From the NCBI GenBank assembly GCA_025353085.1, contig JANXRI010000224.1, positions 1 through 5,832 on the forward strand: a stretch of 5,832 nt of DNA, written 5' to 3'. This document shows, in pieces, positions 1 to 5,688 of this stretch (position 1 is the stretch's first letter; each line of letters starts with the position of its first letter). The notes beneath the pieces were generated by a model, which was given only the letters and a program-made list of their open reading frames with translations, made no database searches and was not told the origin of the DNA. The position numbers and the translations under genes are program-made. The stretch comes from Betaproteobacteria bacterium (lineage in GTDB: Bacteria; Pseudomonadota; Gammaproteobacteria; Burkholderiales; SG8-41).

Positions 1-1
1 A

Positions 2-1153
2 TTCCGCGTCACCACCGTCACGCGCCGCGTCAAGTTCCGCCTCGGGCAGGTTGATCGCCGCATCCACATCCTCGAAGGCCGCAACATCGTCTTTCTCAAT
101 ATCGAGAAGGTGATCAAGTGCATTCGCGAGTCGGACGAGCCCAAGCCCGCGCTGATCAAGCAGTTCAAGCTCACCGACATCCAGGCTGAAGACATCCTCG
201 AAATCCGGCTGCGCCAGCTGGCGCGTCTCGAAGGCATCAAGATCCAGAATGAGCTGAAAGACCTGAAGATCGAGCGCAAGAGCCTGAAAGAACTCCTCGG
301 CAGCGATACCGAGATGAGGAAGCTCGTCATCAAGGAAATCCGCGACGATGCGAAGGCTTACGGCGACGACCGCCGCACGGTGATCGAAGAGGCCGGCCGC
401 GCGACGTTCGAGCGCCAGGTCGTCGACGAGCCGCTCACGATTCTGGTCTCGCGCAACGGCTGGGTGCGCTCGCGCCAGGGCCATGCACTCGATCTGACCG
501 GCGTTACGTATAAAGCTGGCGATGCACCGTATGCGGTGTTCGAGACGCGCTCGATTCATTCGATTGCGATGCTCGATTCGACCGGCCGCGCGTTCAGCGT
601 GGAAGCGGCCGAAATCCCCGGCGGCAAAGGCGATGGCGTGTCGTTCACGTCGATGGTGGAATTAGCACCCGGCGCGCGCCTTGCGCACGTGCTCGATGCG
701 CAACCGGGCCGCCGTTATCTCGTGGCGAATTCGGGCGGCTATGGTTTCATCGTCAAGTCGGAAGAACTGCTGTCGCGCGTGCGCGCCGGCAAAACGTTCA
801 TGACGGTCGAAGAGGGCGACGAAGTGCTGCGCCCGGCGCAGATTCCGAACAAGCCGGTAATGGCGGTTACGCTCTCCGGCGGCGGCCGCATGCTGCTGTT
901 CGACGCTAATGAGTTGAAAGAACTCGCGCGCGGACGCGGCGTTACACTGATGGGCCTTGACGATCAGGAGAAGATGAAAGCCGTCGGCTTCTCCGACGGC
1001 AAAGCGGTGAACGTTGCGGGGATCACGAAGACCGGCAAAGAAAAAACTGTGCGCATCGCCGGCCAGGAACTGCAGAAGTACGTTGTGCACCGCGCGCGTA
1101 AAGGCTATTTGTTGCCGGGCAAGCTCGTGCCGGAAGCGGTGGTGAGTAGCTAA
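2..1153 (+). CDS. parC: DNA topoisomerase IV subunit A (ParC), carboxy-terminal half, 5' end cut by window
   Basis: Topoisomerase IV subunit A works with ParE to unlink daughter chromosomes and relax supercoils, using ATP. The frame is open from base 2, and 383 residues are visible, about half of the usual length near 750. The catalytic tyrosine and winged-helix region lie outside the window. Residues 1-45 (HILEGRNIVFLNIEKVI) and 57-77 (LTDIQAEDILEIRLRQLARL) are the conserved helical region before and after the dimer-gate coiled coil. From about residue 144 (PLTILVSRNGWVRSRQGH) the protein is the beta-pinwheel DNA-wrapping domain, with NSGGYGFIVKSEELLSRVRAGK near 243-264 and RGRGVTLMG near 310-318. 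These segments match ParC rather than GyrA: there is no clear GyrA box, and the pinwheel is the short ParC type. The gene ends in VHRARKGYLLPGKLVPEAV and TAA. A shorter reading from the GTG at 110 would start inside the domain and is not a real start. Confidence 0.95.
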   Translation, partial: FRVTTVTRRVKFRLGQVDRRIHILEGRNIVFLNIEKVIKCIRESDEPKPALIKQFKLTDIQAEDILEIRLRQLARLEGIKIQNELKDLKIERKSLKELLGSDTEMRKLVIKEIRDDAKAYGDDRRTVIEEAGRATFERQVVDEPLTILVSRNGWVRSRQGHALDLTGVTYKAGDAPYAVFETRSIHSIAMLDSTGRAFSVEAAEIPGGKGDGVSFTSMVELAPGARLAHVLDAQPGRRYLVANSGGYGFIVKSEELLSRVRAGKTFMTVEEGDEVLRPAQIPNKPVMAVTLSGGGRMLLFDANELKELARGRGVTLMGLDDQEKMKAVGFSDGKAVNVAGITKTGKEKTVRIAGQELQKYVVHRARKGYLLPGKLVPEAVVSS

Positions 1154-1154
1154 C

Positions 1155-1190
1155 GGGTCGGCGGCCCAAGGCGGGTCGGCCGGCCCTTAT
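1155..1190 (+). terminator. possible weak terminator after parC
   Basis: GGGTCGGC (1155-1162) can pair with GCCGGCCC (1179-1186) through eight pairs including one G-U wobble, and the stem is followed by TTATT. The loop is 16 bases and the T run is poor, so this is only a candidate. The same bases also form an imperfect direct repeat (1154-1167 and 1172-1186). Confidence 0.25.
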
Positions 1191-1230
1191 TACGACGCAA
1201 AAAATGTCGCCGCGTATTTTAAACATACCC

Positions 1231-1237
1231 AAGGAGG
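1231..1237 (+). promoter_or_regulatory. strong Shine-Dalgarno of the LVIVD-repeat gene
   Basis: AAGGAGG lies four bases upstream of the ATG at 1242. It is close to the full complement of the 16S rRNA tail and fixes the start of the downstream gene. It is the best ribosome binding site in the window and suggests efficient translation. The bases just before it (1198-1226) are A+T-rich compared with their surroundings and would suit a promoter, but I could not pick a convincing -35/-10 pair. Confidence 0.8.
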
Positions 1238-1241
1238 TTCC

Positions 1242-2570
1242 ATGAAGCTGTTCCTGCGCTTTGCCCGTCGCTTCGCCGCTTACGCCATGGCCTCTGCGGT
1301 CGTAATGGTCTTTGCTTGCGGCGCCCGCGCGGATACGCCACCCGCCGGGTGGACTGCAAGCAATGTCGAACTCGTCGGCTACACGCTCATAAACGAGCAT
1401 CCGGCCTTCAAAATCACGATGACGCGCGCGGGCGATCGCTGGTATCTCATCGGCGGTCACTACAACATTCCGGGCTGGAGCGTGATCGACGTCACCGATC
1501 CGAAAAATCCTCAAGTAGCGAAATTCATTCCCGGCCCGGCCAACACCAGCACCAACCAGGTCGATCTGGCCGATGGCATCCTGGTAGGCGCTCTTGGCAG
1601 GCCGTCGAATCGCGAAGACGCCGGGATGGATGCGAAGAAGCCATACGAGGCCGGCGTCATCCTCATTGATGTCAAGGATCCGCTCCATCCCAAAGAGCTC
1701 GGCCGTTGGCACACGGACAATCCGGCCGGCCGGGGTACCCATCGCAATGCATACACCGGCGGCCGTTACGTGCACCTGGCGGCGGACATGAAAGGTTACG
1801 ACGGCGATATTTACGTGATACTCGACATCAGCAACCCGGCAAAACCCGTCGAAGCCGGGCGCTGGTGGGTGCCGGGACAGCACATCGCCGGCGGCGAGAC
1901 GCCGCAAAAGAATCCCAACGTGAATCTGCACAGTCCCAACGTGGTCGATGGAAATCTTGCCTACCTCGCGTATGGCGATGCGGGCATGATCATTCTGGAC
2001 ATCAGTGACGTCGCCAAGCCGAGGCTTGTGTCCAAGCTCAAATTTGAGCCGCGTCACCGATTCGACGTGCATACCGTCCTGCTCGAACCCCGCCGCAAGC
2101 TCGCCTACGTAAACTCCGAAGCGGTCGTTAACAATTGCAAGGGGCCGCTCGATCATGCGACCCTCGTCGACGTAGCAGATCCCGCCAAGCCTGTTGCGCT
2201 GTCGCGCTATCCGGTGCCGATCCCGCCGGCCGGCGCGCCTTATTCAAGCTTCTGCGACAAGGGCGGCCGCTTTGGTCCGCACAACCAGAATCAGCTCCAA
2301 TACAATCCGCTTGTCCAGAAACAGGGCAATCTCTCCTACCTGACGTGGTTCAACGCGGGCCTGCGCGTCTATGACGTCACCGACACGCGATTGCCGCGCG
2401 AGATCGGCCATTTCATGGCGGGGCCACCCGAGAAAATGTACCTGAAGGAATATGGACCGTATGTACGAATGGAAGACGTACTCGTGGACACGCGCGGCTA
2501 TATGTACGTCACCGGCGGTGCCCAGCAAGGTTTATACATTCTTCGCTACACGGGCCCGCACAAAAATTAG
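1242..2570 (+). CDS. secreted LVIVD-repeat beta-propeller protein
   Basis: The 442-residue product starts with a Sec signal peptide: basic MKLFLRFARR, a hydrophobic stretch at 13-26, and a likely cleavage ARA|D at 30/31. It should act in the periplasm or outside the cell. The mature part repeats the LVIVD pattern, a beta strand followed by D-[ILV]-x-[DN]-P-x-x-P: WSVIDVTDPKNP (79-90), GVILIDVKDPLHP (138-150), YVILDISNPAKP (191-202), GMIILDISDVAKP (248-260), ATLVDVADPAKP (306-317), GLRVYDVTDTRLP (373-385), and a last strand GLYILRY (430-436). About seven blades fit a closed beta-propeller. Histidines recur at similar places between blades: H167 (GTHRNAY), H230 (NLHSP), H277 (DVHTV) and H347 (GPHNQN). 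C298 and C338 could form a disulfide. LVIVD proteins are widespread and have no settled biochemical role. The strong ribosome binding site fixes the start. VFAC at 23-26 is a poor lipobox (F at -2), so lipidation is less likely. Confidence 0.9.
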   Translation: MKLFLRFARRFAAYAMASAVVMVFACGARADTPPAGWTASNVELVGYTLINEHPAFKITMTRAGDRWYLIGGHYNIPGWSVIDVTDPKNPQVAKFIPGPANTSTNQVDLADGILVGALGRPSNREDAGMDAKKPYEAGVILIDVKDPLHPKELGRWHTDNPAGRGTHRNAYTGGRYVHLAADMKGYDGDIYVILDISNPAKPVEAGRWWVPGQHIAGGETPQKNPNVNLHSPNVVDGNLAYLAYGDAGMIILDISDVAKPRLVSKLKFEPRHRFDVHTVLLEPRRKLAYVNSEAVVNNCKGPLDHATLVDVADPAKPVALSRYPVPIPPAGAPYSSFCDKGGRFGPHNQNQLQYNPLVQKQGNLSYLTWFNAGLRVYDVTDTRLPREIGHFMAGPPEKMYLKEYGPYVRMEDVLVDTRGYMYVTGGAQQGLYILRYTGPHKN

Positions 2571-2585
2571 CGGGCATTAGCGGGC
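2566..2585 (+). repeat. perfect 10-bp tandem repeat spanning the LVIVD stop codon
   Basis: ATTAGCGGGC occurs twice back to back (2566-2575 and 2576-2585). The first copy contains the TAG stop of the LVIVD-repeat gene, and the second repeats the same TAG. This looks like a local slippage duplication that did not alter the encoded protein. Confidence 0.85.
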
Positions 2586-2589
2586 GAGG

Positions 2590-2610
2590 GCGCTTCGCGG
2601 GGAGAAGCGC
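2590..2610 (+). terminator. hairpin after the LVIVD-repeat gene, possible terminator
   Basis: GCGCTTC (2590-2596) and GAAGCGC (2604-2610) form a perfect 7-bp stem with a 7-base loop, 20 bases after the stop codon. The following ATATCTTA is only moderately T-rich, so it may end transcription weakly or act as an mRNA 3' stem. Confidence 0.4.
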
Positions 2611-2613
2611 ATA

Positions 2614-2635
2614 TCTTACGGCCGCTCTTACGGCC
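2614..2635 (+). repeat. 10-bp direct repeat just upstream of the lipoprotein start
   Basis: TCTTACGGCC occurs at 2614-2623 and 2626-2635, with only GC between the copies. The second copy ends one base before the ATG at 2637, where a Shine-Dalgarno would be expected, and no AGGAGG-like sequence is present. It could be a protein binding site or another small duplication. Confidence 0.6.
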
Positions 2636-2636
2636 A

Positions 2637-3074
2637 ATGAAACTTAACGTGAAAGCGGCGAGTGCGCCCTCTGTCAAAGTTAACGAGTCGGCCGTCGTGC
2701 GATCGCGCAAAGTGACCCGGACCACGTCACTCACCCGTTCAGGGTGGTTGCGCGCGGCGGTAGTTTCATCGGTATTGTTGAGTGGTTGCATCAACATGTC
2801 GACGCCTCCGGTGCAGATAACCGGCTCACACGGCCCGGCCCCCAACTATGAAGAGTACACCTGTTCCCAATTAATAGACGAGCTCGGCTCGATCGCCCGG
2901 CGTGAAAGCCCATTGGTTGCAGCGCAGGAACGGCGGGTCAAAATGAGTAATGCTCAGGCGGTTTTGATCGGGATCGGGCAAGGCGACGGGGCCGAGGCAA
3001 CCGAATTGGCCAATGTGCGAGGCGAGCGGGAATCTGTTCGCAACGCCATGATAGCGAAGCGGTGCGGCAAGTAA
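2637..3074 (+). CDS. small lipoprotein with a paired-cysteine helical domain, function unknown
   Basis: The 145-residue frame holds a lipoprotein signal: basic residues (R34, R39), hydrophobic AAVVSSVLL (40-48) and the lipobox LSGC (48-51), so C51 would be lipidated after export. Residue +2 is Ile, which favours the outer membrane. The mature part has a flexible stretch to about residue 70 and then a helical domain between C76 (EEYTCSQLIDEL) and C143 (MIAKRCGK), with ATELANVRGERESV near 121-134. This C-x-x-L ... E-L-A-x-x-R-G-E ... K-x-C layout resembles a group of small proteobacterial lipoproteins that I recall as having no known function; C76 and C143 probably form a disulfide. The start is uncertain. 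ATG 2637 gives an unusually long leader of 33 residues before the hydrophobic core, and it lacks a ribosome binding site. The GTG at 2697 or 2712 would give a more normal 20-25 residue signal, but neither has a good ribosome binding site. Confidence 0.7.
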   Translation: MKLNVKAASAPSVKVNESAVVRSRKVTRTTSLTRSGWLRAAVVSSVLLSGCINMSTPPVQITGSHGPAPNYEEYTCSQLIDELGSIARRESPLVAAQERRVKMSNAQAVLIGIGQGDGAEATELANVRGERESVRNAMIAKRCGK

Positions 3075-3143
3075 CCTGAATCGCTCAACGGTTGCGCTAA
3101 ATCGCGCATGGCTGGCATGTTTTGGGCACCAAGGTGTCCGCTG

Positions 3144-3170
3144 GCGGGAAAAGTTAACTGCCCGCTTTGT
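3144..3170 (+). terminator. weak hairpin between the lipoprotein and the convergent membrane gene
   Basis: GCGGG (3144-3148) and CCCGC (3161-3165) form a 5-bp stem around a loop containing the palindrome GTTAAC, followed by TTTGT. It lies 70 bases after the lipoprotein stop on the + strand. The short stem makes it a weak candidate. The rest of 3075-3215 shows nothing recognisable. Confidence 0.2.
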
Positions 3171-3215
3171 CTTGTCAGGGACGTAAGCTGGCCGACGCCC
3201 TATCTGCTGTGTTGG

Positions 3216-3416
3216 CTACTTCCGGTCGATCTCGATGTTTTCCTTGGTCCCGCTGTTGGAGACTGCGATCATGATTCCCAGGCCGATCAGGATCACGACG
3301 CCAATCACAATCCAGGATGTTTCGATGGTCTGCAGAATGCCCAGTTTCCAAAGCGCGGCGAAAATGCCGCCGATCAGGATGACAAATCCGAAAAAATACA
3401 TGCCTGCCCATTTCAT
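3216..3416 (-). CDS. small two-helix inner-membrane protein, function unknown
   Basis: The 66-residue product has two predicted membrane helices, about residues 6-24 (MYFFGFVILIGGIFAALWK) and 35-52 (WIVIGVVILIGLGIMIAV). A short loop (LGILQTIETS) joins them, and the tail is polar and charged (NSGTKENIEIDRK). With both ends on one side of the membrane, the acidic/basic tail probably lies in the cytoplasm, but the sequence does not settle this. The start is well supported: GGAGG (complement of 3423-3427) lies six bases before the ATG at 3414-3416. The alternating hydrophobic content and small size argue for a real gene, whereas a longer + strand frame across it (3108-3572) is rich in rare residues and has no domain. 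I do not recognise a named family. Small proteins of this type often regulate or stabilise larger membrane complexes, but nothing here identifies a partner. Confidence 0.75.
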   Translation of the reverse strand: MKWAGMYFFGFVILIGGIFAALWKLGILQTIETSWIVIGVVILIGLGIMIAVSNSGTKENIEIDRK

Positions 3417-3422
3417 GACGCA

Positions 3423-3427
3423 CCTCC
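3423..3427 (-). promoter_or_regulatory. Shine-Dalgarno of the two-helix membrane protein
   Basis: On the minus strand this reads GGAGG (within GCGGAGGTG), six bases upstream of the ATG. It decides both the strand and the start of this short gene. Confidence 0.75.
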
Positions 3428-3446
3428 GCTAAGGCCCTATTACCAG

Positions 3447-3465
3447 CGGCGCAGAATATGCGCCG
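3447..3465 (-). promoter_or_regulatory. inverted repeat upstream of the membrane-protein gene, overlapping a -10-like hexamer
   Basis: CGGCGCA (3447-3453) and TGCGCCG (3459-3465) are perfect 7-bp arms around the 5-base centre GAATA, about 31 bases upstream of the ATG at 3416. On the minus strand the centre reads TATTCT, a passable -10 hexamer, but the element 17 bases upstream (CATACA) is a poor -35. The dyad could be an operator over the promoter or an RNA stem in the leader. Further GCGC alternation continues to 3474, so the symmetry may be partly compositional. Confidence 0.3.
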
Positions 3466-3572
3466 GCGCGCGCACTGTATGTATGCTGGCGTACGAAGTG
3501 AAATTGATTACGCTGCTTCGCGTGGGCAATCTGTCATTCGCGCAGTGGGTCCGGCACCTGAGCCGCGACTAG

Positions 3573-3890
3573 CGCCATGACAAGACGAGGGGCACCAAGC
3601 GCCGGCCAGAGATCACGCCAGACAGGGTCGATAAATTTCTGACACAAAATGTACCGCATCAACCCCGACTTCTTTTCACCGTGACGCGCGATTTCGTGCG
3701 CGCGTGCCAAACACCGATACTCGTGCTGCCCGACGACATTCCGCCTCACCCGTATGCAGTGGCAACGGAGTCCGTGATGCTGGCGCCGAAGTCAGAGGTA
3801 AGTTTGTTTCCGTGGAAGGAACCTAAAGAGCGAATTCCGCCGGCAGTGCGGCAAATACGCTCGTTCATGAAGGCGCACCGGGCGGCGTGA
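3573..3890 (+). pseudogene. decayed carboxy-terminal fragment of an alpha/beta hydrolase
   Basis: From about 3603 the frame reads RPEITPDRVDKFLTQ, and from 3681 VTRDFVRACQTPILVLPDD, then IPPHPYAVATESVMLAPKSE, ending in RQIRSFMKAHRAA and TGA. The P-x-L-V-L-P-x-D-x-x-x-HP pattern is the acid/histidine end of an alpha/beta hydrolase fold, and PWKEPKERIP with AVRQIRSF is the usual last helix of one hydrolase group. Between these blocks the matching peptide MYRINPDFF appears in the +1 frame (3649-3675). The homology therefore shifts frame near 3648 (one extra base) and returns near 3676 (one missing base). The main frame stays open through this stretch but reads unrelated residues (NVPHQPRLL). The amino-terminal two thirds, with the nucleophile serine, are absent. 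No ATG is available in frame, only a GTG at 3681 without a ribosome binding site. The family placement is from recalled homologues and is fairly sure; the name of the substrate is unknown. Confidence 0.7.
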
Positions 3891-3922
3891 AAGTAGTCTT
3901 GAGGCGTCGGATGGAGGCCTGT

Positions 3923-3951
3923 GCCGCCTGCCGCCTGTAGGCATCTGTAGG
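3923..3951 (+). repeat. short direct repeats in the gap after the hydrolase remnant
   Basis: GCCGCCT is repeated in tandem (3923-3929, 3930-3936), and CTGTAGG occurs at 3935-3941 and 3945-3951. They look like slippage products in non-coding DNA. The rest of 3891-4056 shows no gene on either strand that I can support. Confidence 0.5.
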
Positions 3952-3962
3952 ACTCCGCTCGA

Positions 3963-3991
3963 TTGTTCAGTGTGTCTGCAGTCATTAAACT
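3963..3991 (+). promoter_or_regulatory. weak sigma70-like promoter candidate for the exported coiled-coil gene
   Basis: TTGTTC (3963-3968) and TAAACT (3986-3991) are 17 bases apart and 65 bases upstream of the GTG at 4057. Matches to the consensus are three and four of six, so this may be chance. Confidence 0.2.
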
Positions 3992-4056
3992 TCGCTTAGT
4001 AGCCGGCGCACCCGGTTTTCGCTAACCATGCGCTGTCAAGAGCACAAAGACTGTGA

Positions 4057-4782
4057 GTGAGGTTATTGTTGAAGATTCAACGCCGTTTCGTGGCGGAAAA
4101 AACGCAGCTTTTAGCGCTGGTGCTGTTATTACCGCAGCACGCTGTGTGCGCAGCGCAGGAGATATCGCTGGCAGCCTGCCTGGAAAAGCTTGCGGCCGTT
4201 CCTGGCTTCGCTATTCTCGCGGACAAAGTTGCTCTCGGCGCCGGAAAGAACACCGCGCCCCGCATGCTCGCGGACCCTTCGCTGGCAAACAACACGGAGC
4301 GGCCCGTCATCGGGAAGTGGGCGGCGGCGCGCGCTGACTGCCTCAAGGCGAACAGCCGCTTCGGCAATGAAGTTTACCGTCCCCCGTTGCAGGCGTTCAG
4401 CATGGATGCCGAGAACAAGATAATGGCGGCTGCGGTGGAATTGTATGACCTGAAAATCTCCTATGGCGAATTTAATCGGCGGCGGCAAGCCATCGATCAA
4501 GACCTGCGCGAAAAAACAGCGCAACTGGGCCGGCAAATTCAGCAACAAGGGTTGGCATACGAACAGGCCGACCGGGCGGCGCGCGAACACGACCGGATGC
4601 AACGCGACATCGAAGAGGCAGAACGGCAGGCGCGGCAGCAGGCCGAGCAGGCGCAGGAAAACTCTGCCCCTGTATCTCGTCGCCAAACCTTTCCGGATGC
4701 ACCGCGCCGTTACCAATCCGCTCCCATCACCGTCAATCGAAACTGCTACCGTTTCGGCGGCCGGATCACTTGCACAAATTGA
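4057..4782 (+). CDS. exported coiled-coil protein with cysteine pairs, function unknown
   Basis: The frame gives 241 residues. A signal peptide is clear: KIQRR (6-10), hydrophobic LLALVLLL (18-25) and a likely cleavage CAA|Q at 33/34. The mature protein should be periplasmic. Residues 35-140 form a compact domain with C41 and C95, the stretch RPVIGKWAAARADC (82-95) and ENKIMAAAVELYDLKISYGEFNRRRQ (119-144). From about 140 to 202 a charged, Gln/Arg/Glu-rich segment (AEQAQ, EEAERQARQQ) is a long helix, probably a coiled coil. The end has a basic linker and the cysteine pair NCYRFGGRITC (229-239), which may close a small loop. No enzyme motif is seen. The start is unsettled. GTG 4057 has no ribosome binding site. 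TTG 4069 has TGAGGT-like pairing with a six-base spacer and would give a tidy signal beginning MKIQRRF. The gene converges on the reductase gene with a 15-base gap. Confidence 0.75.
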   Translation: MRLLLKIQRRFVAEKTQLLALVLLLPQHAVCAAQEISLAACLEKLAAVPGFAILADKVALGAGKNTAPRMLADPSLANNTERPVIGKWAAARADCLKANSRFGNEVYRPPLQAFSMDAENKIMAAAVELYDLKISYGEFNRRRQAIDQDLREKTAQLGRQIQQQGLAYEQADRAAREHDRMQRDIEEAERQARQQAEQAQENSAPVSRRQTFPDAPRRYQSAPITVNRNCYRFGGRITCTN

Positions 4783-4797
4783 GAGTAAGTGACTCGT

Positions 4798-5637
4798 TCA
4801 GTCCCACGCGGGGGCGCGGCCTTCAGGATTCGCGATGCGGCCGTCGGGGCGGGCGAGGCCGTGAATGCGCCGCATCTCGTCGTCAGTGAGCGCGAAGTCG
4901 AAGACAGCCAGACTCTCGACCATATGCGCGGCATCGGATGAACGCGGGATCGGCGCGATGTTGCCCTGTTGAATTTGCCAGCGCAGCGCAACCTGCGCGA
5001 TGGTCCTGCCTTTGGCGCGCGCGATTTCGGCCATGACCGGATCTTTGAAAAGCTTGCCGCGTCCGAGCGGACAGTACGCCGTAAACACCAGGCCCACGCG
5101 CTGGCAAAACTCGAGTACGCGCGACTGATCGAGATACGGATGGTATTCGGCCTGCAGCGTTGCGAGCGGCTCTGGACAAAGACGCATCGCCTCTTCCACC
5201 AGCGCAACGTTGAAATTGGCGACGCCGATATGCCGGGTGAGACCGTCGCGTTTCGCCTTGGCGAGCGCGCCGACGGTCTCAGCCAGCGGAATGTTGTCAA
5301 CGGTGGGCCAATGAATGTGCAGCATGTCGACGTAATCCACCTGCAAATTGCGCAGGCTCTCGTCGACCGAACGCGCGAAATCGCCGGCCTTCAGATATTC
5401 GTGCGAGACCTTGGTGACGAGAAAGATTTCTTCGCGCGGAACGCCCGCCGCCTTGATGCCCTGGCCGACGCCTTTTTCGCTGCCGTACTTCCATGCAGTG
5501 TCGATGTGGCGATAGCCCAGGCGCAGCGCGGTCGCGACGATGTCAGCGCAGTCGCCGAGCTGCGAAGTGCCAAACCCGATCACCGGAATTTTTGCGCCCG
5601 AAGCTGAAGACAACGTCGGAATCGAAGGCGTGGTCAT
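4798..5637 (-). CDS. dkgB: aldo/keto reductase, DkgB-like
   Basis: The 279-residue product is a full-length single-domain aldo/keto reductase, a cytosolic NADPH-dependent TIM barrel that reduces carbonyl compounds. The catalytic tetrad is present: D46 and Y51 (HIDTAWKYGSE), K76 (VTKVSHE) and H109 (LHIHWP). GVANFN (138-143) and QAEYHPYLDQ (162-171) follow, then the cofactor-binding IPRSSDAAHMVESL (230-243), where Arg stands in place of the Lys common in the family. The end, NPEGRAPAWD, closely resembles the end of E. coli DkgB (2,5-diketo-D-gluconate reductase B, also active on methylglyoxal), which motivates the symbol. The true substrate cannot be read from sequence, and detoxification of aldehydes is as likely as ketogluconate reduction. 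ATG 5637 is chosen because it places the family's IPVIGFGT at residues 17-24. No clear ribosome binding site precedes it. It is transcribed away from the partial minus-strand gene end, 51 bases downstream of that stop. Confidence 0.93.
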   Translation of the reverse strand: MTTPSIPTLSSASGAKIPVIGFGTSQLGDCADIVATALRLGYRHIDTAWKYGSEKGVGQGIKAAGVPREEIFLVTKVSHEYLKAGDFARSVDESLRNLQVDYVDMLHIHWPTVDNIPLAETVGALAKAKRDGLTRHIGVANFNVALVEEAMRLCPEPLATLQAEYHPYLDQSRVLEFCQRVGLVFTAYCPLGRGKLFKDPVMAEIARAKGRTIAQVALRWQIQQGNIAPIPRSSDAAHMVESLAVFDFALTDDEMRRIHGLARPDGRIANPEGRAPAWD

Positions 5638-5649
5638 GAGTTGTATTTC

Positions 5650-5683
5650 ATTCTAAGTATGTTGAAGCAGGAGACTATTACAA
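5650..5683 (-). promoter_or_regulatory. weak promoter candidate for the aldo/keto reductase gene
   Basis: On the minus strand TTGTAA (5678-5683) and CATACT (5656-5661) are 16 bases apart, each matching four of six consensus bases. TAGAAT (5650-5655) is a better -10 but has no matching -35, and it would leave only a very short leader. The 51-base gap to the upstream gene is enough for a promoter, but read-through from that gene is equally possible. Confidence 0.2.
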
Positions 5684-5688
5684 CGTCA

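Noticed and set aside
1242..1320. Possible Tat signal (RR at residues 9-10) or lipobox (VFAC, 23-26) in the LVIVD protein
   Set aside because: The residues after RR do not follow the Tat pattern, and Phe at -2 is unfavourable for lipoprotein processing. The ARA|D Sec site is better.
1023..2156. A 377-codon minus-strand open frame opposite the parC end and the LVIVD gene
   Set aside because: It lies antisense to two well-supported genes and owes its openness to high GC. It shows no domain of its own.
3108..3572. A 154-codon + strand open frame over the small membrane gene
   Set aside because: It is the antisense of the two-helix gene, has no ribosome binding site and no recognisable domain, and its composition changes arbitrarily along its length. 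The minus-strand gene explains the region better.
3422..3580. A + strand frame containing GVRSEIDYAASRGQSVIRAV, faintly like a nucleotide-binding small-protein motif
   Set aside because: The similarity covers about 20 residues only, the frame has no ribosome binding site, and no second motif is present. Chance in GC-rich DNA is more likely.
4129..4716. A 195-codon minus-strand open frame opposite the exported coiled-coil gene
   Set aside because: The + strand product has a signal peptide, coherent domain and cysteine pairs, while the minus product has scattered Arg and Cys and no recognisable features.
4783..4795. GAGT...ACTC inverted repeat between the convergent gene ends
   Set aside because: The stem is only 4 bp with no T run, too weak for a bidirectional terminator.
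4969..5607. A 212-codon + strand open frame opposite the aldo/keto reductase
   Set aside because: The minus strand encodes a complete reductase with its full catalytic tetrad, so this is a shadow frame.
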